A stretch of DNA of 16,629 nucleotides from JANRKH01 sp964351245. Its GTDB lineage: Bacteria; Pseudomonadota; Alphaproteobacteria; Rickettsiales; Rickettsiaceae. Positions 7,127 to 14,462 of this stretch are shown in pieces (the first letter of the stretch is position 1; every line of letters starts with the position of its first letter). A model generated the notes under the pieces. The model was not told the origin of the DNA, made no database searches, and saw only the letters and a program-made list of their open reading frames with translations. The translations under genes and the position numbers were made by a program. The DNA lies in assembly GCA_964351245.1 (NCBI GenBank), contig CAYGNF010000024.1:1-16629 (forward strand), given 5' to 3'.

Positions 7127-8170
7127 CTATTCGTGAAAATGAATCAGTATGCAAGAAATTGTAAATATAGAAAGCATTATAGCAAGGTGAGGTAAATAAA
7201 TAGATAATACCGATAAAAAGAATAATATACTATTGCATAAAGCTATTTTAATAACTATTTCTTGAGCATTCATACCCTTTCTTCTAGCTTGTTGAAAAAA
7301 ATGATTAAGGTGAGGTAACCATATTTTTTCGCCTTTAAGCATTCTAATTAATATAGTAATACCGCCATCTGCTATATAGTATAAACATGAAATAAAGGCC
7401 GCAAGAAATAGCTTATTGCTAGAAGTTGCAACGATAAGCATATTTAACCCATAAATCATTCCAAAAAAAGTACTTCCCACATCGCCTAAGAAAACCCTTG
7501 CTGGATTCCAATTAAATATTAAAAATGCTAGTGCGCAACCTAGTAGCACTGCGCTTGAGTAGAATACTACATCGATGTTAATAATCACCTTGTCCCGAAT
7601 AATGCATAATACTATTATTGTAATAGATAAATGAATAGATTGCGCCGCAGTAATACCATCTACTCCATCCAAAAAATTATATATGTTCACGGCAAACACT
7701 ATCCCTATCACGCATAAGATCATATCTATTAATGGATGCAATTCTCCCCTAAAAAGCATTTGAGGGCTTATATAATATAATACACAAATCGCGCTGACTA
7801 TAAAATGCGCGGATAATCTAGTGATGATAGATAGATCTATAACATCATCTAGGAATGAGACGAAACCAAGGCAGAGTACTGAAAACAACAATGGGGCAAG
7901 AGAGAAATTTGTGTCCATACTAGTTGAAATAGCTGAGATAGTCATCACAAAGGCGATCACAAGGGCAATTCCTCCTCCTCTTATAGTTGGGCGTAGGTGA
8001 GCCCTTCTTGAATTTGGTTTGTCCACTATATTCAATTTATCCAAAATTGGCATGAATATTAATAATAAAATTACCGAGAGTCCGAAGCTACACAAAATCG
8101 ATGTGGGTAGCAACCATACTTTAGGACTATGAAGAAAATTATCAATATGCCATTGTAGCGATTCAATCAT
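7127..8170 (-). CDS. MraY/WecA-family polyprenyl-phosphate sugar-1-phosphate transferase
   Basis: A 347-residue integral membrane protein with about ten hydrophobic segments. The family motifs appear in order: PNSRRAHLRPTIRGGG (52-67), a Mg-binding DD at 108-109 in FLDDVID, NFLDGVDG (165-172) and NWNPARVFLGDVGS (220-233). The cytoplasmic loop PHLNHFFQQ (286-294) stands where the histidine motif of the family lies. Such enzymes move a sugar-1-phosphate from a UDP-sugar onto undecaprenyl phosphate to start an envelope glycan. The NWxPAxxFxGDxGS form fits WecA/WbpL-like initiators of O-antigen or other surface polysaccharide better than MraY itself. The donor sugar is unknown. It converges with the hydroxylase gene. 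A -10 box and a palindrome lie upstream. Confidence 0.88.
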   Translation of the reverse strand: MIESLQWHIDNFLHSPKVWLLPTSILCSFGLSVILLLIFMPILDKLNIVDKPNSRRAHLRPTIRGGGIALVIAFVMTISAISTSMDTNFSLAPLLFSVLCLGFVSFLDDVIDLSIITRLSAHFIVSAICVLYYISPQMLFRGELHPLIDMILCVIGIVFAVNIYNFLDGVDGITAAQSIHLSITIIVLCIIRDKVIINIDVVFYSSAVLLGCALAFLIFNWNPARVFLGDVGSTFFGMIYGLNMLIVATSSNKLFLAAFISCLYYIADGGITILIRMLKGEKIWLPHLNHFFQQARRKGMNAQEIVIKIALCNSILFFLSVLSIYLPHLAIMLSIFTISCILIHFHE

Positions 8171-8195
8171 ATCACTTAAATTACCCTAATCTCTT

Positions 8196-8233
8196 ATTAT
8201 AATAGTAATATTTTATATATTTACTAGTAAATA
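8196..8233 (-). promoter_or_regulatory. Possible promoter and operator of the glycosyltransferase gene
   Basis: On the minus strand a consensus -10 hexamer TATAAT lies at 8196-8201, about 25 bases before the start codon. The position expected for the -35 box (8219-8224) is covered by a 16-base perfect palindrome TATTTACTAGTAAATA (8218-8233). The -35 itself (GTAAAT) is poor. A palindrome over a weak -35 box is a common arrangement for a dimeric regulator, but no regulator can be named. Confidence 0.4.
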
Positions 8234-8252
8234 GTTTTGTGCCTAGACCTTA

Positions 8253-8296
8253 TACCAAATGTATGTTTATAAATTATTGGATTTGATTTTTTGTGA
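8253..8296 (-). repeat. Bipartite upstream motif, copy 2 (glycosyltransferase gene)
   Basis: In the direction of the glycosyltransferase gene this reads TCACAAAAAATCAAATC, 18 bases, then CATTTGGTA (complement of 8253-8261), ending 82 bases before the start codon. Block order, orientation and the 18-base spacing match copy 1 upstream of aas. The 18-base spacer itself is not conserved with copy 1 but resembles the flank of copy 3 at 14223. Confidence 0.45.
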
Positions 8297-8300
8297 CCTA

Positions 8301-8320
8301 TCTGCTGCCGCGCAGGTATT
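8301..8320. other. Small GC-rich hairpin between the glycosyltransferase gene and tRNA-Ala
   Basis: CTGC (8302-8305) can pair with GCAG (8312-8315) in a locally GC-rich patch of otherwise AT-rich spacer. It lies downstream of the minus-strand tRNA-Ala and could mark its transcript end, but no T-run follows on the minus strand. Confidence 0.2.
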
Positions 8321-8367
8321 TATGTAGATTTGTGTAATTCACTACGAATTTAGGATTGAAAATTCTA

Positions 8368-8442
8368 TGGTGGAGACGAAGGGAATCGAACCCCCGACCC
8401 TCTGCGTGCAAAGCAGATGCTCTACCCCTGAGCTACGTCCCC
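8368..8442 (-). tRNA. tRNA-Ala (anticodon UGC)
   Basis: On the minus strand the acceptor stem GGGGACG pairs with CGTCTCC, including one G-T pair near the end as is typical of alanine tRNAs. It is followed by discriminator A and an encoded CCA (8368-8370). The D arm GCTC/GAGC, the anticodon stem TCTGC/GCAGA with loop TTTGCAC, and the TTCGATT loop are all intact. The anticodon is UGC (complement of 8408-8410). Length is 75 nt with CCA. It stands alone, not in an rRNA spacer. Confidence 0.97.
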
Positions 8443-8463
8443 TTTTTTGGAAATGATATAATT

Positions 8464-8490
8464 TTTATATGTTTTATTCCCTAATGTCAA
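8464..8490 (-). promoter_or_regulatory. Promoter of tRNA-Ala
   Basis: On the minus strand a consensus TTGACA (complement of 8485-8490) precedes TATAAA (complement of 8464-8469) with a rather short 15-base spacer. The predicted transcription start is about 15 bases before the mature tRNA 5' end, a normal position for a tRNA gene. Confidence 0.5.
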
Positions 8491-8558
8491 GATATAAATT
8501 AAATTATCGAGCATATAGCTTTGTGATTCCAGAGAATTTATTATCTATATAATGAAGA

Positions 8559-8594
8559 TAGTAAACGATGGAGCGGCGGGTAACCTCCTTACTA
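8559..8594. other. Structured GC-rich element upstream of the ankyrin gene
   Basis: TAGTAA (8559-8564) pairs with TTACTA (8589-8594), and directly inside GGAG (8570-8573) pairs with CTCC (8585-8588), leaving a five-base bulge and a GC-rich 11-base loop. It stands out in a 288-base AT-rich spacer with no gene. An adjacent small stem TATCT (8532-8536) with AGATA (8556-8560) overlaps it. It could be part of a small RNA, a leader structure or a decayed repeat. Confidence 0.35.
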
Positions 8595-8730
8595 GAACAT
8601 ATACTCACGATATTCATACATTATTATTAGGTTTTTAGTCACACTCATCAACAATAATATTAATTAAATTAACATAAATATATGTAAGGATTGAAGTAAC
8701 ATATAGATAAGTGAATAATTATAATATGAT

Positions 8731-10308
8731 ATGCCTCAACAACATGATAACCCTATCGAGAAGTACTTCAAAGAACTGCAGGGAAAAGGACAATTAGATT
8801 TTCAGGAATTTAATCAGCAGCAAATACTTGATTTGGTACCAGATTTAGACAAAGGAGGTGTTTGCCACGGACTTTGTATAGAATATTCTAGGTATATTAC
8901 AAAACATATAATAAATAATAAAAAAGCTACTAATGACTTTAATTTTATAAAAAAGATCAATAACAAAATCAACCAAATACAATCAACAGAGGATTCTCCA
9001 AAAGATACTAGAGAAATGCTCGATAAAAACCTAGAGTATATAGGTTTTTTTAATCGAGTGCATGGGTATCAAGAATATCAGAAATTAGAAGATTTTGATA
9101 TACTTCAAGATGAATTATTAGAGAAGGGTAATTATTCTACAATAGCAGGTCAACTCCTGACTCAAGATAGTCATATATTTGGCGTGGCACTGACTGGGGC
9201 TGAAGGAGGGCATCGTATTGTATTTAGTAAAATAAATGATAATCAATATGAAATATTTGATCCGAACCTTGGTATTATATCGGGTCTTAGTCCAGATATG
9301 TTCAATGAATTGATGAATAAAATACAAGACTATTACAATGATAATTTAGGCGAACTCAAGCAAATTACTACCAGCAATTTCTCGCAATATATAAAGACAC
9401 ATAATTTGATACCTGATATAAAAAAGACATCGGGTCCTACAGAAGATAAATCAGAAAAACCTAGATTTACGAGTAAATATCTAGAGCAGAAAAAAGTATC
9501 TCAGGCGACTTTATTAACATTGGCTATAAAAGGTACCATAGATGATATTGAGCAATTTCTTGATAAACATAATGACATAGATTTAAATTACAAAGAGAAA
9601 AATGGTTGTACACCACTTCATTACGCATCTTTGAATCAGAGTACAGAAATCTGCAAATTCCTAATCGAAAAAGGCGCCGATGTGAATGTGAAAGATAGTG
9701 AGAAGGATACACCATTGCACTATGCTATAACGAAGGGCAACTTGGAGATAGCAAAGCTCTTAATCGAAAAAGGCGCCGATGTGAATGCAACAGATTCTGA
9801 GGAGTGTACACCATTGCACTATGCTGCTGATAAAAACAATTTTGACCTGGCCTTGCTGCTAATTGAAAATGGCGCAACAATTGATAAGAATTGGGCCAAT
9901 AATCTCAAAGATCAAAATGGGGATTATTTGCTTCATTACTCTGTTGGTACCAATAATATAGAGCTCACAAAGCGATTAATTGAGAATGGAGCTGATGTGA
10001 ATGCCAAAAATCCTTCAGGGGAGACAATATTGCACTACGCTTCTTATGCAGGGGATATAGACATCATAAATATCTTAATACAAAAGGGCGCAGACGTTAA
10101 TACAGCAACTCCAGAAGGTCAGAAACCTATAGATTGCGCAAAAGAAGCAAAGAACCAAAAGATAGTAGAGTTATTAAACAATTCAGAATCTATAGCGGAG
10201 ACATTACAAGAATCGCCAACATCAAACTCTATCACGCAGAAGCCCTCCGTTAGTTACAATAATACTGATCACTATAACAAAAAATCTATTGCCGGAATAA
10301 GTAGGTAA
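8731..10308 (+). CDS. YopT-like (peptidase C58) cysteine protease domain with ankyrin repeats, candidate effector
   Basis: A 525-residue soluble protein in two halves. The N-terminal half carries the pattern of YopT-family papain-like proteases: C45 in GGVCHGLC, H161 in GGHRIVF and D177 in YEIFDPNLG. H and D are 16 residues apart and C and H 116, close to the spacings in Yersinia YopT (C139, H258, D274), which cleaves prenylated Rho GTPases. Residues about 258-488 form seven ankyrin repeats of about 33 residues with TPLHYA and LLIEKGADVN signatures; the fourth is expanded. A polar tail follows. No signal peptide or membrane segment is visible. In intracellular bacteria this layout fits a type IV or type I secreted effector, with the repeats binding a host target (inference). 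An in-frame TAA at 8722-8724 fixes the start at or after 8731. No Shine-Dalgarno sequence is seen, and a TATAAT lies only five bases before the ATG. Confidence 0.82.
   Translation: MPQQHDNPIEKYFKELQGKGQLDFQEFNQQQILDLVPDLDKGGVCHGLCIEYSRYITKHIINNKKATNDFNFIKKINNKINQIQSTEDSPKDTREMLDKNLEYIGFFNRVHGYQEYQKLEDFDILQDELLEKGNYSTIAGQLLTQDSHIFGVALTGAEGGHRIVFSKINDNQYEIFDPNLGIISGLSPDMFNELMNKIQDYYNDNLGELKQITTSNFSQYIKTHNLIPDIKKTSGPTEDKSEKPRFTSKYLEQKKVSQATLLTLAIKGTIDDIEQFLDKHNDIDLNYKEKNGCTPLHYASLNQSTEICKFLIEKGADVNVKDSEKDTPLHYAITKGNLEIAKLLIEKGADVNATDSEECTPLHYAADKNNFDLALLLIENGATIDKNWANNLKDQNGDYLLHYSVGTNNIELTKRLIENGADVNAKNPSGETILHYASYAGDIDIINILIQKGADVNTATPEGQKPIDCAKEAKNQKIVELLNNSESIAETLQESPTSNSITQKPSVSYNNTDHYNKKSIAGISR
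9662..9787 (+). repeat. Near-identical 99-bp ankyrin repeat units
   Basis: A 27-base stretch at 9662-9688 recurs exactly at 9761-9787, and a 19-base stretch at 9708-9726 recurs at 9807-9825. Both have a 99-base offset, which is one 33-residue ankyrin repeat. The other repeats of the gene do not share such long nucleotide identity. This points to recent duplication or gene conversion between repeats 2-4. Confidence 0.7.
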
Positions 10309-10323
10309 TTCTAACAATTTCTG

Positions 10324-10339
10324 CATATGGATCAATATG
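10324..10339. other. Weak hairpin between convergent ankyrin gene and ileS
   Basis: CATAT (10324-10328) pairs with ATATG (10335-10339) in the 44-base spacer between two converging genes. The stem is short and AT-rich, so a terminator role is only possible, not supported. Confidence 0.2.
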
Positions 10340-10352
10340 TATCTTTATATCA

Positions 10353-13300
10353 TCAGCGTGATTTTTGACTTCTGCGCTCTATATTTTGTAAATCAATTTT
10401 TATTTCTATACCTTCAATGATAAGGTTTTTGGAAAAATCAGAGTAGTTTAAATGCTTTTTAATAGTAGATAATGTTTGCTCTTCTATCATATTTTTAAAA
10501 TTCTCTATCGCCGCGAGTAAATCTTGTGATTCTGAGAGAATGGCAATTTCTATACGATCAGATATATTAAATTTTGCATCTTTTCTTAATGACTGAATCA
10601 TTCTTATTGCATCTCTTGCATATCCTTCTTGGATTAATGCATCTGTAGTTTTGCCATCAAGAATAATTAACCCATTATTCGATGCAAGAGTTTGTGCAAA
10701 TAGATTATCCTCAGATATTTTTGGCACCAGGGCTACAGAGCACTCTTCTGGCATAAGTTCTTCACCGCAAATTAATATAGCATTATTTTTTTGCTCCCAC
10801 ATCCCCGCGTTTGCACTTGCTATAATGTCCTTCATTTTGTGGGGCAATCTTTTTCCAAGAATTTGGAAATTAATATTCAATTTAAAGTCAGCAAATTCCT
10901 TAAGGTTATCAGAGAATTCTATATTTTTGACATTCAGCTCATCTTTGATAATATCCTGAAAGTTAGAAATATCTTTTTGGACAATTACTTTAAGATTTGC
11001 CAGCGGTAGCCTTACTCGTAAATTATTCTCATTTCTGATAAATAGTGCACTAGAGCAAATATCGCGAACTAAATCCATATTCTCTGTCAATGTTAGATTA
11101 TCAGTAATATTTTGATAATCGGGGAAATACTGCAAATGTACGCTTATATTTTTTGCATATCGTCCTTGATGTATCCCAATATATATTTCTTCAAATATGA
11201 GAGGTAATATAGGGGAGCAGACTATTGAGATATGATCAAGACATGTAAAGAGTGTATCATAAGCTGCAATTTTATCTTTAGTCATTCCAGATTGCCAAAA
11301 CCTTACTCTACTCCTTCTAATATACCAGTTATTGAGAATCTCTATAAAATTTGATAAATTTTTATAAGCTCTTTGTATATCATATTCACTTAAAGCCTTA
11401 TCAACTTCATCTAAAGTAATTTTTAATTTACTTAGTATATAAGCATCTAGAATATTCGAAGAATTATAGCATATTTTAGGTTTTGCTGAATCAATATTAG
11501 CATATATTGTAAAAAAATGATAAGCGTTCCATATAGGCTTAATATAAAGCCTAAGAGTTTCGTGAACCATTTTTCCTTCTTTATCAATTAAGAGTTCCTG
11601 GCCTTTAGATACATTTGATGCAAGCATTGCATATCTTGTAGTATCTGCACCATATTTTTCAAATAATTCTAGAGGATCTGCAAAATTATTTAATCTTTTA
11701 GAGAGTTTTTGACCAGTAGAATCTAATATCACTCCATGGCAAATACAGTTCAAAAATGGGGGCCTGTCAAACAAAGCAGTCGAGAGTACCATAAGAGTAT
11801 AAAACCACCCTCTAACTTGGGCAGTATATTCGACTATAAAATCCGCGGGAAAGTGATTATCAAACCAATCTTTATTTTCGAATGGGTAGTGTATCTGTCC
11901 ATATGGCATAGATCCGCTTTCAAACCAGCAATCAAATATATCTTCTATTCTACGCATCATAGATTTACCCGACGGATCATCAGGATTGGGTCTTACTAGC
12001 GAATCAATAAAAGGTCTATGTAAATCTTCAACAGAAACCTTAAAATCCTTCTCAATCTCTTCTATTGATCCATAAACATCTATTCTTGGATAGTTCGGGT
12101 CATCAGATTTCCATATAGGAATAGGTGTGCCCCAAACTCTATTTCTACTAATAGCCCAGTCTCTTGCATTTTCAAGCCACTTGCCAAACATACCATCTTT
12201 TACATGATTCGGTATCCAATTAATCTCTTGATTAAGCTCTACCATTCTGTCTTTAATATCGGTTACTCTGATATACCAAGAAGGCATAGCTTTGTATATC
12301 AAAGGCGTATCAGTTCTCCAGCAATGAGGATAGTTATGTAGATATTGCTCAGTTATTATCCAGGAACCCTGCTTTTTTAATTTTTTGATAATTTCATCTA
12401 TAGCATCAAAAACAAGCATTCCTGAGAAGTCATGTACTTCCTTGGTAAATTTACCGGCACTATCAACCGGACATACTAATTCTATCTCATGCTTCTGACA
12501 TAATATCTGATCATCTTCACCAAATCCGGGAGCGATATGGACTATCCCCGTACCTTCGCCTTCCATGACAAAATCACCATGTAGAATCTTAAATCCATTT
12601 TTATGAGAGGAGAAATACTCTAATATTGGCTCGTAATATAATCCTTCAAGAATATCTCCTTTAAATTTTTTAATAATATCACTTTGTTGTGCACCAATGA
12701 TATCTAGGTATTTTTCTATACAAAATGAAGCTACTATATAACAAATATTGCCTACTCTAATCGCCGTATATTCAATTTCTTTGGATATTGCAAGTGCAAG
12801 GTTAGAGGGGAGGGTCCATGGAGTTGTAGTCCATGCAAGAATGAGGTAATCATCAAAATTGCCTGGAATATGAGCAGAAAGATCCTCTTTGATTTTAAAA
12901 CTCACAGTAATGGCTTTATCGGCTCTTTGTCTGTAGGAATTATCAAGCCTTGTTTCAAAATTAGATAAAGAGGTTTGGCATGCGTATGAATAAGGCATGA
13001 CCTTCATAGACTCATATACAAGGCCTTTATTATATAGTTCTTTAAATACCCATAAAACAGACTCCATAAAATTCTTATCCATAGTTTTATAAGAATTTTT
13101 AAAATCTACCCATCTTGCCTGCCTTGTGACATATTTTTCCCAAGCATCAGCAAATTTCATTACAGATTCCTTGCAATGATTATTAAACTTTTCTATCCCA
13201 AACTCAGCGATTTGAGTTTTACCTGATATTCCAAGCTCTTTTTCTGCGCCCATCTCAGCTGGTAATCCGTGACAATCCCACCCAAACTTTCTTTCAACTT

Positions 13301-13562
13301 TTTTGCCTTTAATGGTTTGATATCTTGCAACTGTATCTTTAATGAAACCAGTTAATAGGTGGCCATAGTGAGGTAGACCGTTTGCAAATGGAGGACCATC
13401 ATAAAACACAAACTCATTTTTATTATTTTCTTCAATGCTAGATCTTGAATTCACGGATTCTTCAAAAATCTTGTTTTCTATCCAAAAATTTATAATTTTT
13501 TCCTCTAGTTTAGCAAAATCCGGACTAGAATCTACCTGGGGATAAAGAGAGTTTTTGGTCAT
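10353..13562 (-). CDS. ileS: Isoleucyl-tRNA synthetase, eukaryote-like (IleRS2) type
   Basis: A 1069-residue class I synthetase that charges tRNA-Ile with isoleucine in the cytoplasm. The ATP-binding signature is HYGH (65-68) within PPFANGLPHYGH, followed by the KFGWDCHGLPAE stretch. The second signature is KLSKR (about residue 616) in GQKLSKRLNNF. The editing-domain WTTTPWTLPSN and GFGEDDQ stretches are present, as are the anticodon-binding helices at the C-terminal side. HYGH, the KxSKRLxN form and the length identify the IleRS2 branch, shared with eukaryotic cytosolic enzymes and found in Rickettsiales and some other bacteria. It differs from the HIGH-containing E. coli type. IleRS2 enzymes are usually poorly sensitive to mupirocin (family knowledge). 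It starts 14 bp after the COQ9-family gene and is probably co-transcribed with it. Confidence 0.97.
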   Translation of the reverse strand: MTKNSLYPQVDSSPDFAKLEEKIINFWIENKIFEESVNSRSSIEENNKNEFVFYDGPPFANGLPHYGHLLTGFIKDTVARYQTIKGKKVERKFGWDCHGLPAEMGAEKELGISGKTQIAEFGIEKFNNHCKESVMKFADAWEKYVTRQARWVDFKNSYKTMDKNFMESVLWVFKELYNKGLVYESMKVMPYSYACQTSLSNFETRLDNSYRQRADKAITVSFKIKEDLSAHIPGNFDDYLILAWTTTPWTLPSNLALAISKEIEYTAIRVGNICYIVASFCIEKYLDIIGAQQSDIIKKFKGDILEGLYYEPILEYFSSHKNGFKILHGDFVMEGEGTGIVHIAPGFGEDDQILCQKHEIELVCPVDSAGKFTKEVHDFSGMLVFDAIDEIIKKLKKQGSWIITEQYLHNYPHCWRTDTPLIYKAMPSWYIRVTDIKDRMVELNQEINWIPNHVKDGMFGKWLENARDWAISRNRVWGTPIPIWKSDDPNYPRIDVYGSIEEIEKDFKVSVEDLHRPFIDSLVRPNPDDPSGKSMMRRIEDIFDCWFESGSMPYGQIHYPFENKDWFDNHFPADFIVEYTAQVRGWFYTLMVLSTALFDRPPFLNCICHGVILDSTGQKLSKRLNNFADPLELFEKYGADTTRYAMLASNVSKGQELLIDKEGKMVHETLRLYIKPIWNAYHFFTIYANIDSAKPKICYNSSNILDAYILSKLKITLDEVDKALSEYDIQRAYKNLSNFIEILNNWYIRRSRVRFWQSGMTKDKIAAYDTLFTCLDHISIVCSPILPLIFEEIYIGIHQGRYAKNISVHLQYFPDYQNITDNLTLTENMDLVRDICSSALFIRNENNLRVRLPLANLKVIVQKDISNFQDIIKDELNVKNIEFSDNLKEFADFKLNINFQILGKRLPHKMKDIIASANAGMWEQKNNAILICGEELMPEECSVALVPKISEDNLFAQTLASNNGLIILDGKTTDALIQEGYARDAIRMIQSLRKDAKFNISDRIEIAILSESQDLLAAIENFKNMIEEQTLSTIKKHLNYSDFSKNLIIEGIEIKIDLQNIERRSQKSR

Positions 13563-13576
13563 GAATTTGAATTATT

Positions 13577-14170
13577 CTATTTAATTAATAATCTTATAAA
13601 TGGAATTTTTTCTAAAATCAAGCTGGGCTTGCATTTACTTAATTTCAAAACTCTTGAAAGCCCAGAATCGATCGCTCTTTTAGCATCATCAATATTTTTA
13701 GATGTAGCAAAGACCCTAGAGGATTGTGTATATACCATAAAAAGCAACGCCCTCTTAGAGTAATAATTAAAATCCAAACTTTTATCTCCAGCAATACGCC
13801 ATATATAGTCGCATGTTCGAAATTTTACCTCTGTAAATATCTGTATTCCCTTTATTGTTTTATAGTATTTATGAAGTTGATATGCAAAATCTGGGTCTAG
13901 ACCTGTAACCCTTTGATATAAAGATAGTCTAATTTTTTCAGTAATTGACTTTGTTTCCTTTATCTGGCTATTTTGATCTATCAGAGAATCTTGGAGTTTT
14001 TCTATCTCTCTTATTATATCAGCAATTCCGTGATAAAAATCTATAACATAACCACCTCGGTGATTATATATTTTTTTCGATACATTCTCTACTGTTGTCA
14101 TATTGACGCCTAGTTTTGTAGATACTTGTATAAATTCTTCTAAAAAATCTTGCTTGGTGTTTATTATCAT
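13577..14170 (-). CDS. COQ9-family ubiquinone biosynthesis protein
   Basis: A 197-residue protein recognised by the COQ9 family block: DYIWRIAGDKSLDFNYYSKR (121-140) followed by ALLFMVY, equivalent to the conserved W..AGD.S.DFNWYTKRA.L..VY stretch of alphaproteobacterial and mitochondrial COQ9. The fold is related to TetR regulators but binds lipid. In mitochondria it presents quinone intermediates to the hydroxylase COQ7 at the membrane. The C-terminal region (about 162-197) is basic and amphipathic, as expected for membrane association. The N-terminal helices (about 5-45) match the position of the vestigial helix-turn-helix. The gene lies 14 bp upstream of ileS on the same strand. With the UbiH-type gene at 5876-7042 it supports ubiquinone synthesis in this organism. 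The family assignment rests on one strong motif and on length. Confidence 0.82.
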   Translation of the reverse strand: MIINTKQDFLEEFIQVSTKLGVNMTTVENVSKKIYNHRGGYVIDFYHGIADIIREIEKLQDSLIDQNSQIKETKSITEKIRLSLYQRVTGLDPDFAYQLHKYYKTIKGIQIFTEVKFRTCDYIWRIAGDKSLDFNYYSKRALLFMVYTQSSRVFATSKNIDDAKRAIDSGLSRVLKLSKCKPSLILEKIPFIRLLIK

Positions 14171-14222
14171 ACCATTTTATATTTTTTAAGATTACGCCCT
14201 TCTTAATAAGAGATTGCACTCG

Positions 14223-14250
14223 TACCAAATGCACGTTTTAAATTATAAGA
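14223..14250 (-). repeat. Upstream motif, copy 3 (COQ9-family gene)
   Basis: The complement of 14223-14231 reads CATTTGGTA towards the COQ9-family gene and ends 52 bases before its start codon. The flanking 18 bases align with those of copy 2 (GTTT, then TAAATTAT with a one-base indel). The second block present in copies 1 and 2 (TCACA...TCAAATC) is not recognisable here. This 292-base spacer between the COQ9-family gene and miaB holds no other gene, and I see no convincing promoter pair for miaB. Confidence 0.4.
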
Positions 14251-14462
14251 TCTATAAGCAATTTATTCTAGATCATGCCTAGTGATGTAGACAAAATGCT
14301 AGAATGTTGATTATAGAAATTAAATAGCCCATCAAAAGATAATCTCCTTTTTACTTTTACGCAAGACAAGAAAAGAGCGAAAATAGAATATATTATATTT
14401 ATAGAATTTTGTAGTAATTTAGTGTATATTCGGCGTCTAAATCAATTATTGATATATTTTAT

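Noticed and set aside
9524..9715. Minus-strand frame within the ankyrin region
   Set aside because: It is the mirror of repetitive ankyrin codons and has no independent support.
10651..11009. Open frames on the + strand inside ileS
   Set aside because: They are antisense to a fully conserved synthetase gene and their products resemble nothing; they follow from its codon use.
13070..13085. TTATCCATA as a DnaA box and origin hint
   Set aside because: A single imperfect match inside the ileS coding region, with no cluster of boxes or neighbouring replication genes.
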